Positions 30,371 through 38,950 of a stretch of 64,000 bases of DNA are shown here, in pieces (positions within the stretch are counted from its first letter, which is position 1; the number at the start of each line of letters is the position of its first letter). The stretch covers positions 186,001 through 250,000 of the forward strand of contig NZ_WUMV01000006.1 in the NCBI RefSeq assembly GCF_009826895.1. The letters are read 5' to 3'. The notes under the pieces were generated by a model, which saw only the letters and a program-made list of their open reading frames with translations, was not told the DNA's origin and did no database searches. Both the position numbers and the translations under genes were made by a program. This DNA comes from Stappia sediminis (lineage in GTDB: Bacteria; Pseudomonadota; Alphaproteobacteria; Rhizobiales; Stappiaceae).

Positions 30371-31993
30371 CTAAATATCCCGATGATCCTGCAAGATGAG
30401 GTCTGCACCCTTTTCTCCGACCATGATTGCCGGAGCATTGGTATTTCCCGAAGTTACCGTCGGAAAGATGGAGGCATCGATTACGCGCAAGCCGTCCACG
30501 CCGTAAACGCGCAGCCTCGCATCAACTACATCTTCGTCCGGATCGGGGCCCATACGGCACGTGCTGACAGGGTGGAATACCGTCGAACACCTGTTTCGTA
30601 TGTCTTCCTGCATCTCCTCATCGCTTTGCACTATTGGGCCAGGGACGATCTCTTCTTCGATCACTGCCTGCATCGCAGGGGCCGAGGCGATCATCCGCAT
30701 GACCTTGCAACCCTCGATCATTTCAGTGAGGTCGCGGTTGGTGCTGAGGGAATTGGGATGAATTTCCGGTGCATCGAGTGGGTCGGCGGATCGCAAGGCG
30801 ATCCGTCCGCGGCTCGTCGGTCGCGTCGGCTGGATGCCAAGCAAAAACCCGGGAAACGGATCGGGGTTCATGAGCGGCCGCTTGCCCACCGGCGCCTTTG
30901 TGTAGCTAACCGGTGAAAAATAAAGCTGCATGTTCGGCCTGTTTTCCCCCAGGCTGGTTTTCACGAATCCGCCGGCCTGATTGACGCTGAGCGAAAGCGG
31001 CCCGCGCCGTGTCGCGACGTAGCGCATGCCTTGAAGCAGTTTTCCCCACCAGGGGTGCAGTTGATTGTTCAGCGTCGGCACCTTCGACCGATAGAGGTAA
31101 TCAAGTCCCAGATGATCCTGAAGGTGCCGCCCCACGCCTTTTCGTTCCACAGCAACATCGATGCCATGGGCTTTCAGGTCTTGCTCTCGACCGATACCTG
31201 AAAGCATCAAGAGCTGCGGAGAATTCACCGCACCAGCGCTGAGAATAACTTCACGACGCGCTCCGACCCTCATCTCTTTTCCGCCGCGAAGATAGACGAC
31301 GCCGACCGCACGGTTTCCCTCCATAAGCACCCGCGTCGTATGGGCGTGGGTCAGGATCGTCACGTTGGGCCGCTTCTTCGCCTTGGCGAGATAGGCGCGC
31401 GCGGCGGACATCCTGAGGCCGCCTTTTGCCGTGATCTGGTAGCAGCCGACGCCTTCCTGCTCCGCACCGTTAAAATCGGCGTTGAGCCTGAAACCGGCCT
31501 GCTGGCCCGCCTCCAGGAAGACGTCGCATAGCGGATGCAGATCCCGCTTCATGGTTGAAACGTAAAGCGGACCGTTGCCTCCGCGAAACTTCGTTTCTCC
31601 CGCGTCATTCGTTTCGGATCGCTTGAAGTAGGGCAAGACGTCTTCCCAGCCCCACCCCGGATTGCCCATCGCCTTCCAGTCGTTGAAGTCGTCATGCTGT
31701 CCGCGGATATAGACCATGGCATTTATCGAACTGGATCCGCCGAGGACTTTGCCGCGCGGCCAATACCCTTTGCGGCCGTTCAGCCCAGGGTCCGCCTCGG
31801 TGCGGTACATCCAGTTGATCTTGGGGTTGTAGAACGCCTTGCCGTAGCCGATCGGCATCCAGATCCAGAAGTTCAGATCGGAGCCGCCAGCTTCGAGCAG
31901 ACAAACTGTGAACTTGCCGTTTTCGGAAAGCCTGTCTGCAAGGACCGAGCCTGCGGAGCCGGCCCCGACGATGACAAAATCGAATTCGCGCAT
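30371..31993 (-). CDS. GMC-family oxidoreductase (choline dehydrogenase-like)
   Basis: A 540-residue GMC flavoenzyme. The FAD motif GAGSAGSVLADRL begins at residue 10; both GMC signatures are present (PRGKVLGGSSSINAMVYIRG and GAVNSPQLLMLSGIG), as are the catalytic His in TVFHPVSTCRMG and Asn in TSGNTNAPA. It would oxidise an alcohol to an aldehyde or ketone with FAD. It is similar to BetA-like and alcohol dehydrogenases, but genuine betA normally sits with betB/betI, which are absent. ATG 31993 is used, seven bases after the permease stop with GGTAGG upstream. Confidence 0.9.
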   Translation of the reverse strand: MREFDFVIVGAGSAGSVLADRLSENGKFTVCLLEAGGSDLNFWIWMPIGYGKAFYNPKINWMYRTEADPGLNGRKGYWPRGKVLGGSSSINAMVYIRGQHDDFNDWKAMGNPGWGWEDVLPYFKRSETNDAGETKFRGGNGPLYVSTMKRDLHPLCDVFLEAGQQAGFRLNADFNGAEQEGVGCYQITAKGGLRMSAARAYLAKAKKRPNVTILTHAHTTRVLMEGNRAVGVVYLRGGKEMRVGARREVILSAGAVNSPQLLMLSGIGREQDLKAHGIDVAVERKGVGRHLQDHLGLDYLYRSKVPTLNNQLHPWWGKLLQGMRYVATRRGPLSLSVNQAGGFVKTSLGENRPNMQLYFSPVSYTKAPVGKRPLMNPDPFPGFLLGIQPTRPTSRGRIALRSADPLDAPEIHPNSLSTNRDLTEMIEGCKVMRMIASAPAMQAVIEEEIVPGPIVQSDEEMQEDIRNRCSTVFHPVSTCRMGPDPDEDVVDARLRVYGVDGLRVIDASIFPTVTSGNTNAPAIMVGEKGADLILQDHRDI

Positions 31994-32000
31994 TCGAAGC

Positions 32001-32861
32001 CTACCGGGATGACTTGTCTCGCTGGACAAGAATGGAAAGGAGCGCGAGCAGACCGGAGCCGACCATCAGGAAGAAGGAAACGGCGTTAAGTACCGGTGTC
32101 GAGCCGACCTTCGCCATGCGGTCGTACATGGTGATCGTCAATGGTGCCTCGGATCCGACCAGGAACAGCGTCGTGTTGAAGTTCTCGAAAGAGACAAGAA
32201 AAGCCACGATGCCTGCCGCGATCATCGCGGGACGCAGGAACGGCAGCGTGATCGTGCGCATAACGCGCGCGCGGCTCGCGCCGAGGTTCAATGCCGCCTC
32301 CTCCATCGTTTCATCGAATTTCTTGAGGCGCGCCGTGATAACCAGCGATGTGATGGTCGTGATGAAGGAAAATTGACCTAACACAACAAGAAAAATGCCC
32401 GGACGCAGGAACTCCAGTTCAAGGTTGAACCCATCTTCCAGATAGTTCGCCGTATCGCTTGCCAGCACCAGAATGGAGATGCCGAGTATGACACCCGGGA
32501 TCACAAGCGGAATTACCATCACGATATAGAAGAAGTTCTTTGCCGGAAACTGCCCGCGCACGAACAGGAAAGCGTTTGTCGTCCCGACGAAAACCGACAG
32601 GGACGAAACCATGACCGCGATCACGAAAGAATAGTAAAGCCCGCGTAACAGGCGCCGGTCATGGAACATGCCGAGCTTTGGTTCGGTATCGTTGAAGAAC
32701 CAGTCAAGCGTGAAACCCTGCCACGGCAGAGCGGGAAACAGACTGTCGTTGAAGGCGAATGCGCCCGCGGCAACGAGGGGTGCCGCAAGGAAGACGAAGA
32801 ACGCCGCAACATAGAGACGATAGCCCCAGAGGAACGGCGTGGATCTGTTTTGTGCCAGCAT
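32001..32861 (-). CDS. ABC transporter permease (PotC-like)
   Basis: A 286-residue inner-membrane permease with about six helices and the EAA loop EEAALNLGASRARVMRTI, which docks on the ATPase. It follows the first permease gene by 12 bases. Its relatives import spermidine, putrescine or other small amines. A 59-residue N-terminal segment with a hydrophobic helix precedes the core. Confidence 0.93.
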   Translation of the reverse strand: MLAQNRSTPFLWGYRLYVAAFFVFLAAPLVAAGAFAFNDSLFPALPWQGFTLDWFFNDTEPKLGMFHDRRLLRGLYYSFVIAVMVSSLSVFVGTTNAFLFVRGQFPAKNFFYIVMVIPLVIPGVILGISILVLASDTANYLEDGFNLELEFLRPGIFLVVLGQFSFITTITSLVITARLKKFDETMEEAALNLGASRARVMRTITLPFLRPAMIAAGIVAFLVSFENFNTTLFLVGSEAPLTITMYDRMAKVGSTPVLNAVSFFLMVGSGLLALLSILVQRDKSSR

Positions 32862-32873
32862 CGCTCGTCCTCC

Positions 32874-33743
32874 TCAACTCTTGGCAACGGTATTGGCAAG
32901 AGTCTGGCCGCTCAGTTTCAGGCCAAGCCAGATGACGGTCGATGTGAAGAGCAGCAGCAGAATGCCAAAGGCCGCACCCGCCTCCCAGTTGAATCGCGTA
33001 ATGAACTGATTGTAGATCTGTTCCGTGAACCAGCTTGAGTTCTTTCCGCCAAGTAGGATCGGGGTAAGATAAGACCCGGCGGTCAGCATGAAGACGACGA
33101 TGCAGCCGGAGACGATGCCCGGCATCGCATAGGGGATGATGATCCGGCGGAGTACGGTGAAGCCATTACCGCCAAGATTGTATCCCGCCTCGATCATCGA
33201 GTTGTCCATGCCGTCGAGCGTCGAGACGAGCGGTACGATCATGAAAAGCATGACCGTGTAGACCAGACCGACAATCACGGTAACGTCGTTGTAAAGAAAC
33301 TCCACCGGCTGATCGACAATGCCCGACCACTGCAGGAACGAAGAGACGACGCCGGTTTCCCGCAACAGCAGAATCCAGCCGAAGGCACGTATCAGGTCGC
33401 TCACCCATAGCGGGATAAGGCAGATCAGGAAAAGCGCCCCACGGGTTCGGTTGCTCGCAAGTTTTGCAATGTAATAGGCGATCGGAAATCCGATCAGCAG
33501 CGCAAGCGCCGTCACCAGGAGCGACATGGACCCCGTGCGCAGCAAGGTGTTCCAGTAAATCGGCTCGTTCACGAAATCCAGATAGTTCGCGAACCCGAAT
33601 TCATAAACGCGCGGAGCCACTTTCTCGCGCAGGGAAAGGCGGATCATGCCTATATGCGGCAGCACGACCAGCAGAACGATCCACAGCGCAAAGGGCGCAA
33701 ACAGAAGGATCATCGCAAGGCGCTTGAAATCTTTTTGCAGCAT
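32874..33743 (-). CDS. ABC transporter permease (PotB-like)
   Basis: A 289-residue permease with six predicted membrane helices; the EAA region reads MIEAGYNLGGNGFTVLRRI. Its ATG at 33743 overlaps the ATPase stop by one base (TGATG), so translation is coupled; GGGGGGCGG lies upstream inside the ATPase gene. It pairs with the PotC-like permease. Confidence 0.93.
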   Translation of the reverse strand: MLQKDFKRLAMILLFAPFALWIVLLVVLPHIGMIRLSLREKVAPRVYEFGFANYLDFVNEPIYWNTLLRTGSMSLLVTALALLIGFPIAYYIAKLASNRTRGALFLICLIPLWVSDLIRAFGWILLLRETGVVSSFLQWSGIVDQPVEFLYNDVTVIVGLVYTVMLFMIVPLVSTLDGMDNSMIEAGYNLGGNGFTVLRRIIIPYAMPGIVSGCIVVFMLTAGSYLTPILLGGKNSSWFTEQIYNQFITRFNWEAGAAFGILLLLFTSTVIWLGLKLSGQTLANTVAKS

Positions 33744-34864
33744 CAGGCCGCCCCCCGGGAAGCGAAGCACATGGCCTGCCTGGAGGACCAGAAGAGATAG
33801 ACATTTTCACCCGGCTTTATGTCATCATCGCCCGTTAGCGTGACATCTGCCTCGATGAGTTCGCCCTGCGGGCCGCGCACGAGAACGCGGCTGTTGGCGC
33901 CGTTGAAAAGCAGGCTGTCGACAATTCCTTCCATCCGGTTGTCGCCTGTCGCGGAAGCACTTTCGGCATCGGTTTGGCGAACCGCGTGGATGAACTCCGG
34001 GCGCACGAAAATATCAACGCCTGCACCCTCCGGGATTTTTAACCCGCCGGCGGCCGTAAACGCCATTTCAAGGCCCTGCTCGGTTTGAACCTTGCCGCCG
34101 CTGCCGTCGCTTGATTTGACCTTGCCCGACCAGCGGTTGCTGTCGCCGACGAAGCCGGCAACGAACGCTGTCTTCGGGTGATGATAAAGCTCTTGCGGCT
34201 TGCCGATCTGTTCGAACTGACCCTGGTTCATGATGGCGACATGATCCGACATCACCAGGGCTTCCGACTGGTCGTGCGTGATGTAGATGAATGTCGTGTT
34301 GAACTGATGCTGCAAAAGCTTGAGTTCGATTTTCATCGCCTCGCGCAGCTTCAGGTCGAGCGCACCCAACGGCTCGTCCAGCAGCAGAACATCCGGATCG
34401 AGCACCATGCAGCGCGCGATCGCGATCCGCTGCTTCTGGCCGCCCGACAGCTGGTGGATTTCCCGATCCGCCACATCAGGCAACGCAATACGCTCCAGAA
34501 CGTCATGTACCTTGCGCTTGATTTCGGTATTGCTCACGCCGTTGCAGCGCAAACCGTAGGCGATGTTCTCGTAGACGTTCATCATCGGGAATAGGGCAAG
34601 GTGCTGGAACACCATCTTCACGTTGCGCTTGTTCGGCGGAGTGCCGAGAACGGAACGGCCCTTGATCTTGATGTCCCCGGCACTCGGTTCCTCAAAACCC
34701 GCGATCATGCGCATCAATGTGGTCTTGCCGCAGCCCGAGGGGCCGAGAATCGAGAAGAAAGAGCCGCTCGGGATGTCGAAGGAAACGTCATCCACGGCCC
34801 TGATGGAACCGAAGGACTTGGCAATATTGATGCATTCAAGATCGTACATCGGGGAATTCGTCAT
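33743..34864 (-). CDS. ABC transporter ATP-binding protein (PotA-like)
   Basis: A 373-residue importer ATPase. Walker A GPSGCGKTT, Q-loop MVFQHLALFP, signature LSGGQKQRIAIA, Walker B VLLLDEPLGALD and the H-loop THDQSEAL are intact. A C-terminal TOBE-type regulatory domain follows from about residue 250. The start is taken at ATG 34864; ATG 34849 is also possible, and neither has a strong ribosome binding site. It is separated from the binding-protein gene by two hairpins. Confidence 0.93.
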   Translation of the reverse strand: MTNSPMYDLECINIAKSFGSIRAVDDVSFDIPSGSFFSILGPSGCGKTTLMRMIAGFEEPSAGDIKIKGRSVLGTPPNKRNVKMVFQHLALFPMMNVYENIAYGLRCNGVSNTEIKRKVHDVLERIALPDVADREIHQLSGGQKQRIAIARCMVLDPDVLLLDEPLGALDLKLREAMKIELKLLQHQFNTTFIYITHDQSEALVMSDHVAIMNQGQFEQIGKPQELYHHPKTAFVAGFVGDSNRWSGKVKSSDGSGGKVQTEQGLEMAFTAAGGLKIPEGAGVDIFVRPEFIHAVRQTDAESASATGDNRMEGIVDSLLFNGANSRVLVRGPQGELIEADVTLTGDDDIKPGENVYLFWSSRQAMCFASRGAA

Positions 34865-34899
34865 GAGTTGGTGCCACTTGGATGGGGACAGGTAGTATT

Positions 34900-34929
34900 G
34901 GGGGACGCCGCCTGGCGGCGGCGCCCCCC
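34900..34929 (-). promoter_or_regulatory. Intercistronic hairpin 1 between binding-protein and ATPase genes
   Basis: CGCCGCC at 34906-34912 pairs with GGCGGCG at 34917-34923, extended by a G5/C6 run on the outside. It lies in the 152-base gap after the binding-protein gene. Such stem-loops in ABC operons usually protect the upstream message so that the binding protein is made in excess. No T tract follows, so full termination is unlikely. Confidence 0.6.
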
Positions 34930-34982
34930 ATTTGAAAGGGTCCGGCGATCTACCGTCAGACCGCCCGATCGCACCAATGCCC

Positions 34983-34998
34983 GCCCGCAAGAGCGGGC
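34983..34998 (-). promoter_or_regulatory. Intercistronic hairpin 2 between binding-protein and ATPase genes
   Basis: GCCCGC (34983-34988) and GCGGGC (34993-34998) form a six-pair stem with a four-base loop, 18 bases after the binding-protein stop. Together with the larger hairpin it probably sets the ratio between binding protein and membrane components. Confidence 0.5.
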
Positions 34999-35016
34999 CG
35001 GCAATGCGGCTGAAGT

Positions 35017-36093
35017 TCAGCCTCCGGTTGCCGCCTTGATCTTCTCAAGCGTGCGGCCTTCCATGTCCTCGACACCGGGAGGAATGTTGGCGAAAAACTT
35101 GAGGTTGTCGATGTCGGCATCGGTAAAGGCGGCGTTCACAGCAGCCTTCTTGTCTTCCGGAAGCAGATCCTTTGCGCCCTTGATGGATGCGATCGCCCCG
35201 GTGCTCGCGGACATGATCGTCACGTTTTCCGGGCGCAGCACGAAGTTGATCCACTTGTAGGCGGCATCATCCGCCTTGCCTTTTGCCGGAATGGCGAATG
35301 TGTCGATCCAGGCAAGCGCGCCGGTCTCCGGCGGAATGAATACGATGTTCTGGTTCTGGTCGTAGAGCTTGTAGGCGGTGGAATCCCAGGTTTCGGAAGC
35401 CACGATTTCCCCTGACAACATCATCGCCGACAGGTCATCGCCGCTGTTCCAGTAGGCTTTGATGTTATCTTTGCACTCAATCAGCTTGTCCGCGACCCTG
35501 TCGAGAATCTGCTGGTATTTCTCAAGATCCGAATAAGCGGCGAACGGGTCTTCCCCCATGGCGAAGGCTGTTCCGAGCAGGATCGTGCGCTTCAGGCGCA
35601 TCGACGTCTTGCCCTTGTACTGCGGGTCGCAGAGATCGTCCCACCCCTTGAAGTCGGGTGCCTTGGTCTTGTCGGCCATCAGGCCCGACGTGCCCCACTG
35701 GTGCGGGACGGCATAGACTTCGCCGTTTATTGTCGTGTTCGCCTTTACGCCGTCAAGCAGCTTGGCCTGCATGGCGTCCGTGTTGATCTTTGAAAGATCG
35801 AGCGGCTTGTAGATATCGTATTCCAGTTGTGCTGCGTAGATACGGTCATGGCTCGGCTGTGCGAGGTCATATCCCGCGCCTCCCGTAGCACGCAGCTTGG
35901 CGATCATTTCCTCGTTGTTCGAGAACGTGACCTCAACCTCGATACCCGGGTTTTCTTCTTCGAATTTCTGGATCAGTTCTTCCGGAGCATAGGAGCCCCA
36001 CGTCAAAAGGCGCAGCGTTTCCGCCTGTGCAGTGCCGGCTCCCGCCAGCATCGTCGCAGCCAGCAAACTGGCGACAGTCATCTTGATCCGCAT
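35017..36093 (-). CDS. ABC transporter substrate-binding protein (spermidine/putrescine type)
   Basis: A 358-residue PotD/PotF-type periplasmic protein. A Sec signal peptide ends at about residue 24 (AGTAQA-ET). LRLLTWGSYAPEELIQKFEEE opens the mature protein, and PSHDRIYAAQ, VPHQWGTSGL and SGEIVASETWDS follow the family pattern, though the ligand aromatic cage cannot be assigned with confidence. GGGAGGAAACA is a strong ribosome binding site. It is first in the six-gene operon to the DAO gene and lies downstream of mocR, with a perfect inverted repeat in the promoter gap. Confidence 0.93.
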   Translation of the reverse strand: MRIKMTVASLLAATMLAGAGTAQAETLRLLTWGSYAPEELIQKFEEENPGIEVEVTFSNNEEMIAKLRATGGAGYDLAQPSHDRIYAAQLEYDIYKPLDLSKINTDAMQAKLLDGVKANTTINGEVYAVPHQWGTSGLMADKTKAPDFKGWDDLCDPQYKGKTSMRLKRTILLGTAFAMGEDPFAAYSDLEKYQQILDRVADKLIECKDNIKAYWNSGDDLSAMMLSGEIVASETWDSTAYKLYDQNQNIVFIPPETGALAWIDTFAIPAKGKADDAAYKWINFVLRPENVTIMSASTGAIASIKGAKDLLPEDKKAAVNAAFTDADIDNLKFFANIPPGVEDMEGRTLEKIKAATGG

Positions 36094-36156
36094 TGTTTCC
36101 TCCCTTTAAGGCAATCCGTACCGTCAGTCTGTTATGGACAAAAAGCTTAGGTCTCG

Positions 36157-36202
36157 ATTGGACTGCGAAATATATCCATTGCAGATAAACTTTCAGTCCA
36201 AT
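36157..36202. promoter_or_regulatory. Candidate MocR operator upstream of the polyamine-type operon
   Basis: A perfect nine-base inverted repeat, ATTGGACTG at 36157-36165 and CAGTCCAAT at 36194-36202, separated by 28 bases. It lies in the 152-base gap between mocR and the binding-protein gene. A related AATTGG/CCAATT pair lies upstream of mocR itself. MocR-type regulators often bind widely spaced half-sites. Binding is inferred. Confidence 0.5.
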
Positions 36203-36245
36203 TCATTCAGCCGCACCGCCGGTCGGGGCGATGAACCGGTTCGTA

Positions 36246-37718
36246 TCAAAGCAGGATTTTTCGAAGTGTGCATACACCTTTTCGTATGTCATCGGGCGAA
36301 GTACTGCCGAAGCCGAGAACGATGCCCTGCCTTGCAAGAGGCGCAAGCGCATATCGGCCGAGGCCTGACGTTATGACGCCCGCCGCCTCCGCTCTTTTTA
36401 CGATGTCTTGCTCCGACAGCTCGTTCGCCAAAAATCCAACGGCATGGAAACCGCTTCTGCACGCCTGAACCTTCATCGCTCCTTCGAGTTCTTTGGCGGC
36501 CTCAAGCAATGTGTCGTGACGCTCCCTGTAGATTTGGCGCATCGTCCTGATGTGCGTGGCGAACATTCCCTCATCCATGAAATCGGCGACGATCGCCTGC
36601 GAGGCGGTGGGCACGCCGCTGTGCCATGCGCTGAACATGCGTTCGAAACTTCCGACCAGGCTTGATGGCGAAAGAACGAAACCGAGTCTCAATGAGGGAA
36701 AAAGAGATTTGGAGAACGTGCCTACATAAATGACACGGTCTTGCGTATCTATGCTTTTCAGTGTCGGCGGAGGTTGGTCTCCGTAATAGAATTCGCCGTC
36801 ATAGTCGTCTTCTACAATCATCGCGTCGGCGTCTTTCGCTGCTTGCAGGAGCGCAAGGCGACGGCTGAGGCTCATAACATGGCCCAGCGGCTGCTGATGG
36901 GACGGCGTCACGAACGCCAGGCGAAAGTAGGGAGCCTTCGCGAGGCCATCCTCGACACAAATACCTTCCTCATCCACATCTACCGGAACCAGTGCGGCCC
37001 CTGTCGCAATGAAAGCATTTCGGGCGCCGATAGCGCCGGGATTTTCAAACCATACTGGCTCGCCGGGGTTTACCAGCATGGAGCTGATCATCGCGAATGC
37101 ATGTTGCGCACCGTTAAAGATGAAAATCTGCTCCGGATCGCATTTGATTCCGCGGGACGCATTAAGCTGCCGCGCTATGGCGGATCTTAGCCTGCTCAAA
37201 CCATAAGGCTCGCCATAGCCCGTGACATGATCGCGATCCTTGCGCCAATGTCGGGCCGAAAGACGTGCCCATTGCGCCATCGGAAACGCATCGAGCGCGG
37301 GAAGCGCTGTAATGAACGCCGCGGACTTGTGAGGCAGCCTGCTGCGCGGGGCGAAGGCCGGTACGGCATGCGTCGCCGCGTGAGACAGTCGGGGTTTCGC
37401 AACGCGCCGGTCACTGCCGGGGGATGTCGAAGAAAGATTACGCTGTGCTGCCAATACATTGCTGACATAGGTCCCGGCCCCTACGCGGGATTCCAGCAAC
37501 CCTTCCGAGACGAGCCTGTCGATGGCATCGATCACGGTCGTTCGGGAAACGCCGATCTCCGACGCCAGCGTTCGGGTGGCCGGCAGGCGGTCGCCCGGAC
37601 TGAGAGCGCCGGAAAGCAGCAATTCGCGCAATCCCATATAAAGTTGGACGGAAACCCGCCGGTCGGCGGCCTTGTCGATTCGGATCGAGGAAAGCAGGGC
37701 ACCGGCACGACGTTTCAT
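36246..37718 (-). CDS. MocR-family PLP-dependent transcriptional regulator
   Basis: A 490-residue fusion of a GntR-type winged helix (about residues 18-85, PATRTLASEIGVSRTTVIDA and DRLVSEGLLESRVGAGTYV) with a class I aminotransferase-like domain (about 130-485). The PLP Lys337 in TFSKSLFPSLRLG and Asp305 in VEDDYDGEF are retained, so it should bind PLP. MocR proteins sense amino compounds such as GABA, ectoine intermediates or taurine. The gene lies between the transporter/oxidase operon and the divergent enolase-superfamily/ALDH genes, so it may govern both. GAGGTCCG precedes the ATG. Confidence 0.93.
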   Translation of the reverse strand: MKRRAGALLSSIRIDKAADRRVSVQLYMGLRELLLSGALSPGDRLPATRTLASEIGVSRTTVIDAIDRLVSEGLLESRVGAGTYVSNVLAAQRNLSSTSPGSDRRVAKPRLSHAATHAVPAFAPRSRLPHKSAAFITALPALDAFPMAQWARLSARHWRKDRDHVTGYGEPYGLSRLRSAIARQLNASRGIKCDPEQIFIFNGAQHAFAMISSMLVNPGEPVWFENPGAIGARNAFIATGAALVPVDVDEEGICVEDGLAKAPYFRLAFVTPSHQQPLGHVMSLSRRLALLQAAKDADAMIVEDDYDGEFYYGDQPPPTLKSIDTQDRVIYVGTFSKSLFPSLRLGFVLSPSSLVGSFERMFSAWHSGVPTASQAIVADFMDEGMFATHIRTMRQIYRERHDTLLEAAKELEGAMKVQACRSGFHAVGFLANELSEQDIVKRAEAAGVITSGLGRYALAPLARQGIVLGFGSTSPDDIRKGVCTLRKILL

Positions 37719-37728
37719 CGGACCTCAT

Positions 37729-37776
37729 AATTGGTATGGCAATTTACACAAACCGGACCTTCATTGAAGGCCAATT
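37729..37776. promoter_or_regulatory. Possible second regulator site upstream of mocR
   Basis: AATTGG at 37729-37734 and CCAATT at 37771-37776 are 36 bases apart in the gap between mocR and the divergent enolase-superfamily gene. The half-site shares ATTGG with the site at 36157-36202. Short arms make this tentative. Confidence 0.3.
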
Positions 37777-37841
37777 TCGAATACTTTGGCAAGGCTGAAC
37801 GCATCTCGCGCAAGATTGCGCCAAAGTAGCCCGGAACAGCC

Positions 37842-38948
37842 ATGAAAATCCGCTCGATAGAAACATTCACCAATGAGTTCGTTTGTTTTGTCCGGGTGAC
37901 GACGGATACGAACGCGCAAGGTTGGGGTCAGGTCGCACCGTATTACGCGGATATCACCGCGGAAGTCGTTCATCGCCAGGTCGCGCCATATGCACTCGGG
38001 CAAGATGCGTTCGGCATCGCGCACCTGATGGACATCATCCCGGAGCGAGAGCACAAATTTCCAGGCTCCTACTTGCGACGCGCCATGGGCGGTCTCGATA
38101 CCGCGCTTTTCGACCTTCGCGGCAAGCTGGAAGGCAAACCGGTTTGCGAGTTGCTTGGGGGAACGCCCGGCAGGATTCGAGCCTATGGATCATCCATGAA
38201 AAGGGACATTACACCAACGGACGAAGCGGTTCGGCTCAAAAGGCTGCAGGACGAATTCGGCTTTACCGCGTTCAAGTTCCGCATTGGTGCCGAGTGCGGC
38301 CGCAACCAGGACGAATGGCCGGGCCGGACAGAGGAAATCGTACCGACGATGCGCAAGGCTTTCGCTGACGATACGGCCCTGCTTGTCGATGCCAATTCCT
38401 GCTACTCGCCGGAAAAGGCTATCGAGATCGGACGGTTTCTGCAGGACAACGGCATTAGCCACTACGAGGAACCCTGCCCATACTGGCACTACGATCAGAC
38501 GAAGCAGGTTACCGATGCGCTTGAAATCGACGTCACCGGCGGCGAGCAGGACTGTTCGCTGGTGGATTGGAAACGCATGATCGACGAACGCATCGTCGAC
38601 GTCATCCAGCCGGATGTCTGCTATCTGGGCGGCATGGTGAGAACCATGAAGGTAGCGCGGATGGCGCATGAGGCCGGGCTGCCCTGCACGCCCCATTCCG
38701 CCAATTTGTCGCTCGTAACGCTTTTCACGATGCATCTTCTCAGGGCGATCCCGAATCCGGGCAAATATCTGGAGTTCTCGATCGAGGGCGAAGATTACTA
38801 TCCGTGGCAGGATGGCCTCTTCGTATCCTCGCCCTACGACATCGAGGACGGTCACGCGGTCGTGACGGATGCCCCCGGCTGGGGCATTGAAATAAATCCC
38901 GAGTGGCTTGCCCGTTCCACCTACAAGATCAGCGAGGCTCAGGCGTAA
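37842..38948 (+). CDS. Enolase-superfamily enzyme (mandelate racemase/muconate lactonizing family)
   Basis: A 368-residue member of the enolase superfamily, which abstracts a proton alpha to a carboxylate. Metal and active-site positions are visible: Asp183 in VDANSCY, Glu209/210 in HYEEPCPYWH, Glu in TGGEQD, and a His285 in TPHSAN that could form a His-Asp dyad as in mandelate racemase. The usual KxK/KxH element is K145-F-R147, so the second base is Arg. Dehydration of an acid sugar, racemisation or epimerisation of a betaine-type acid are all possible. It is two bases from the aldehyde dehydrogenase gene, so the two act together. Confidence 0.88.
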   Translation: MKIRSIETFTNEFVCFVRVTTDTNAQGWGQVAPYYADITAEVVHRQVAPYALGQDAFGIAHLMDIIPEREHKFPGSYLRRAMGGLDTALFDLRGKLEGKPVCELLGGTPGRIRAYGSSMKRDITPTDEAVRLKRLQDEFGFTAFKFRIGAECGRNQDEWPGRTEEIVPTMRKAFADDTALLVDANSCYSPEKAIEIGRFLQDNGISHYEEPCPYWHYDQTKQVTDALEIDVTGGEQDCSLVDWKRMIDERIVDVIQPDVCYLGGMVRTMKVARMAHEAGLPCTPHSANLSLVTLFTMHLLRAIPNPGKYLEFSIEGEDYYPWQDGLFVSSPYDIEDGHAVVTDAPGWGIEINPEWLARSTYKISEAQA

Positions 38949-38950
38949 TC

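Noticed and set aside
30371-31993. Naming the GMC enzyme betA
   Set aside because: GMC signatures are shared by many alcohol dehydrogenases, and betB and betI are not nearby; the polyamine-type operon context points elsewhere.
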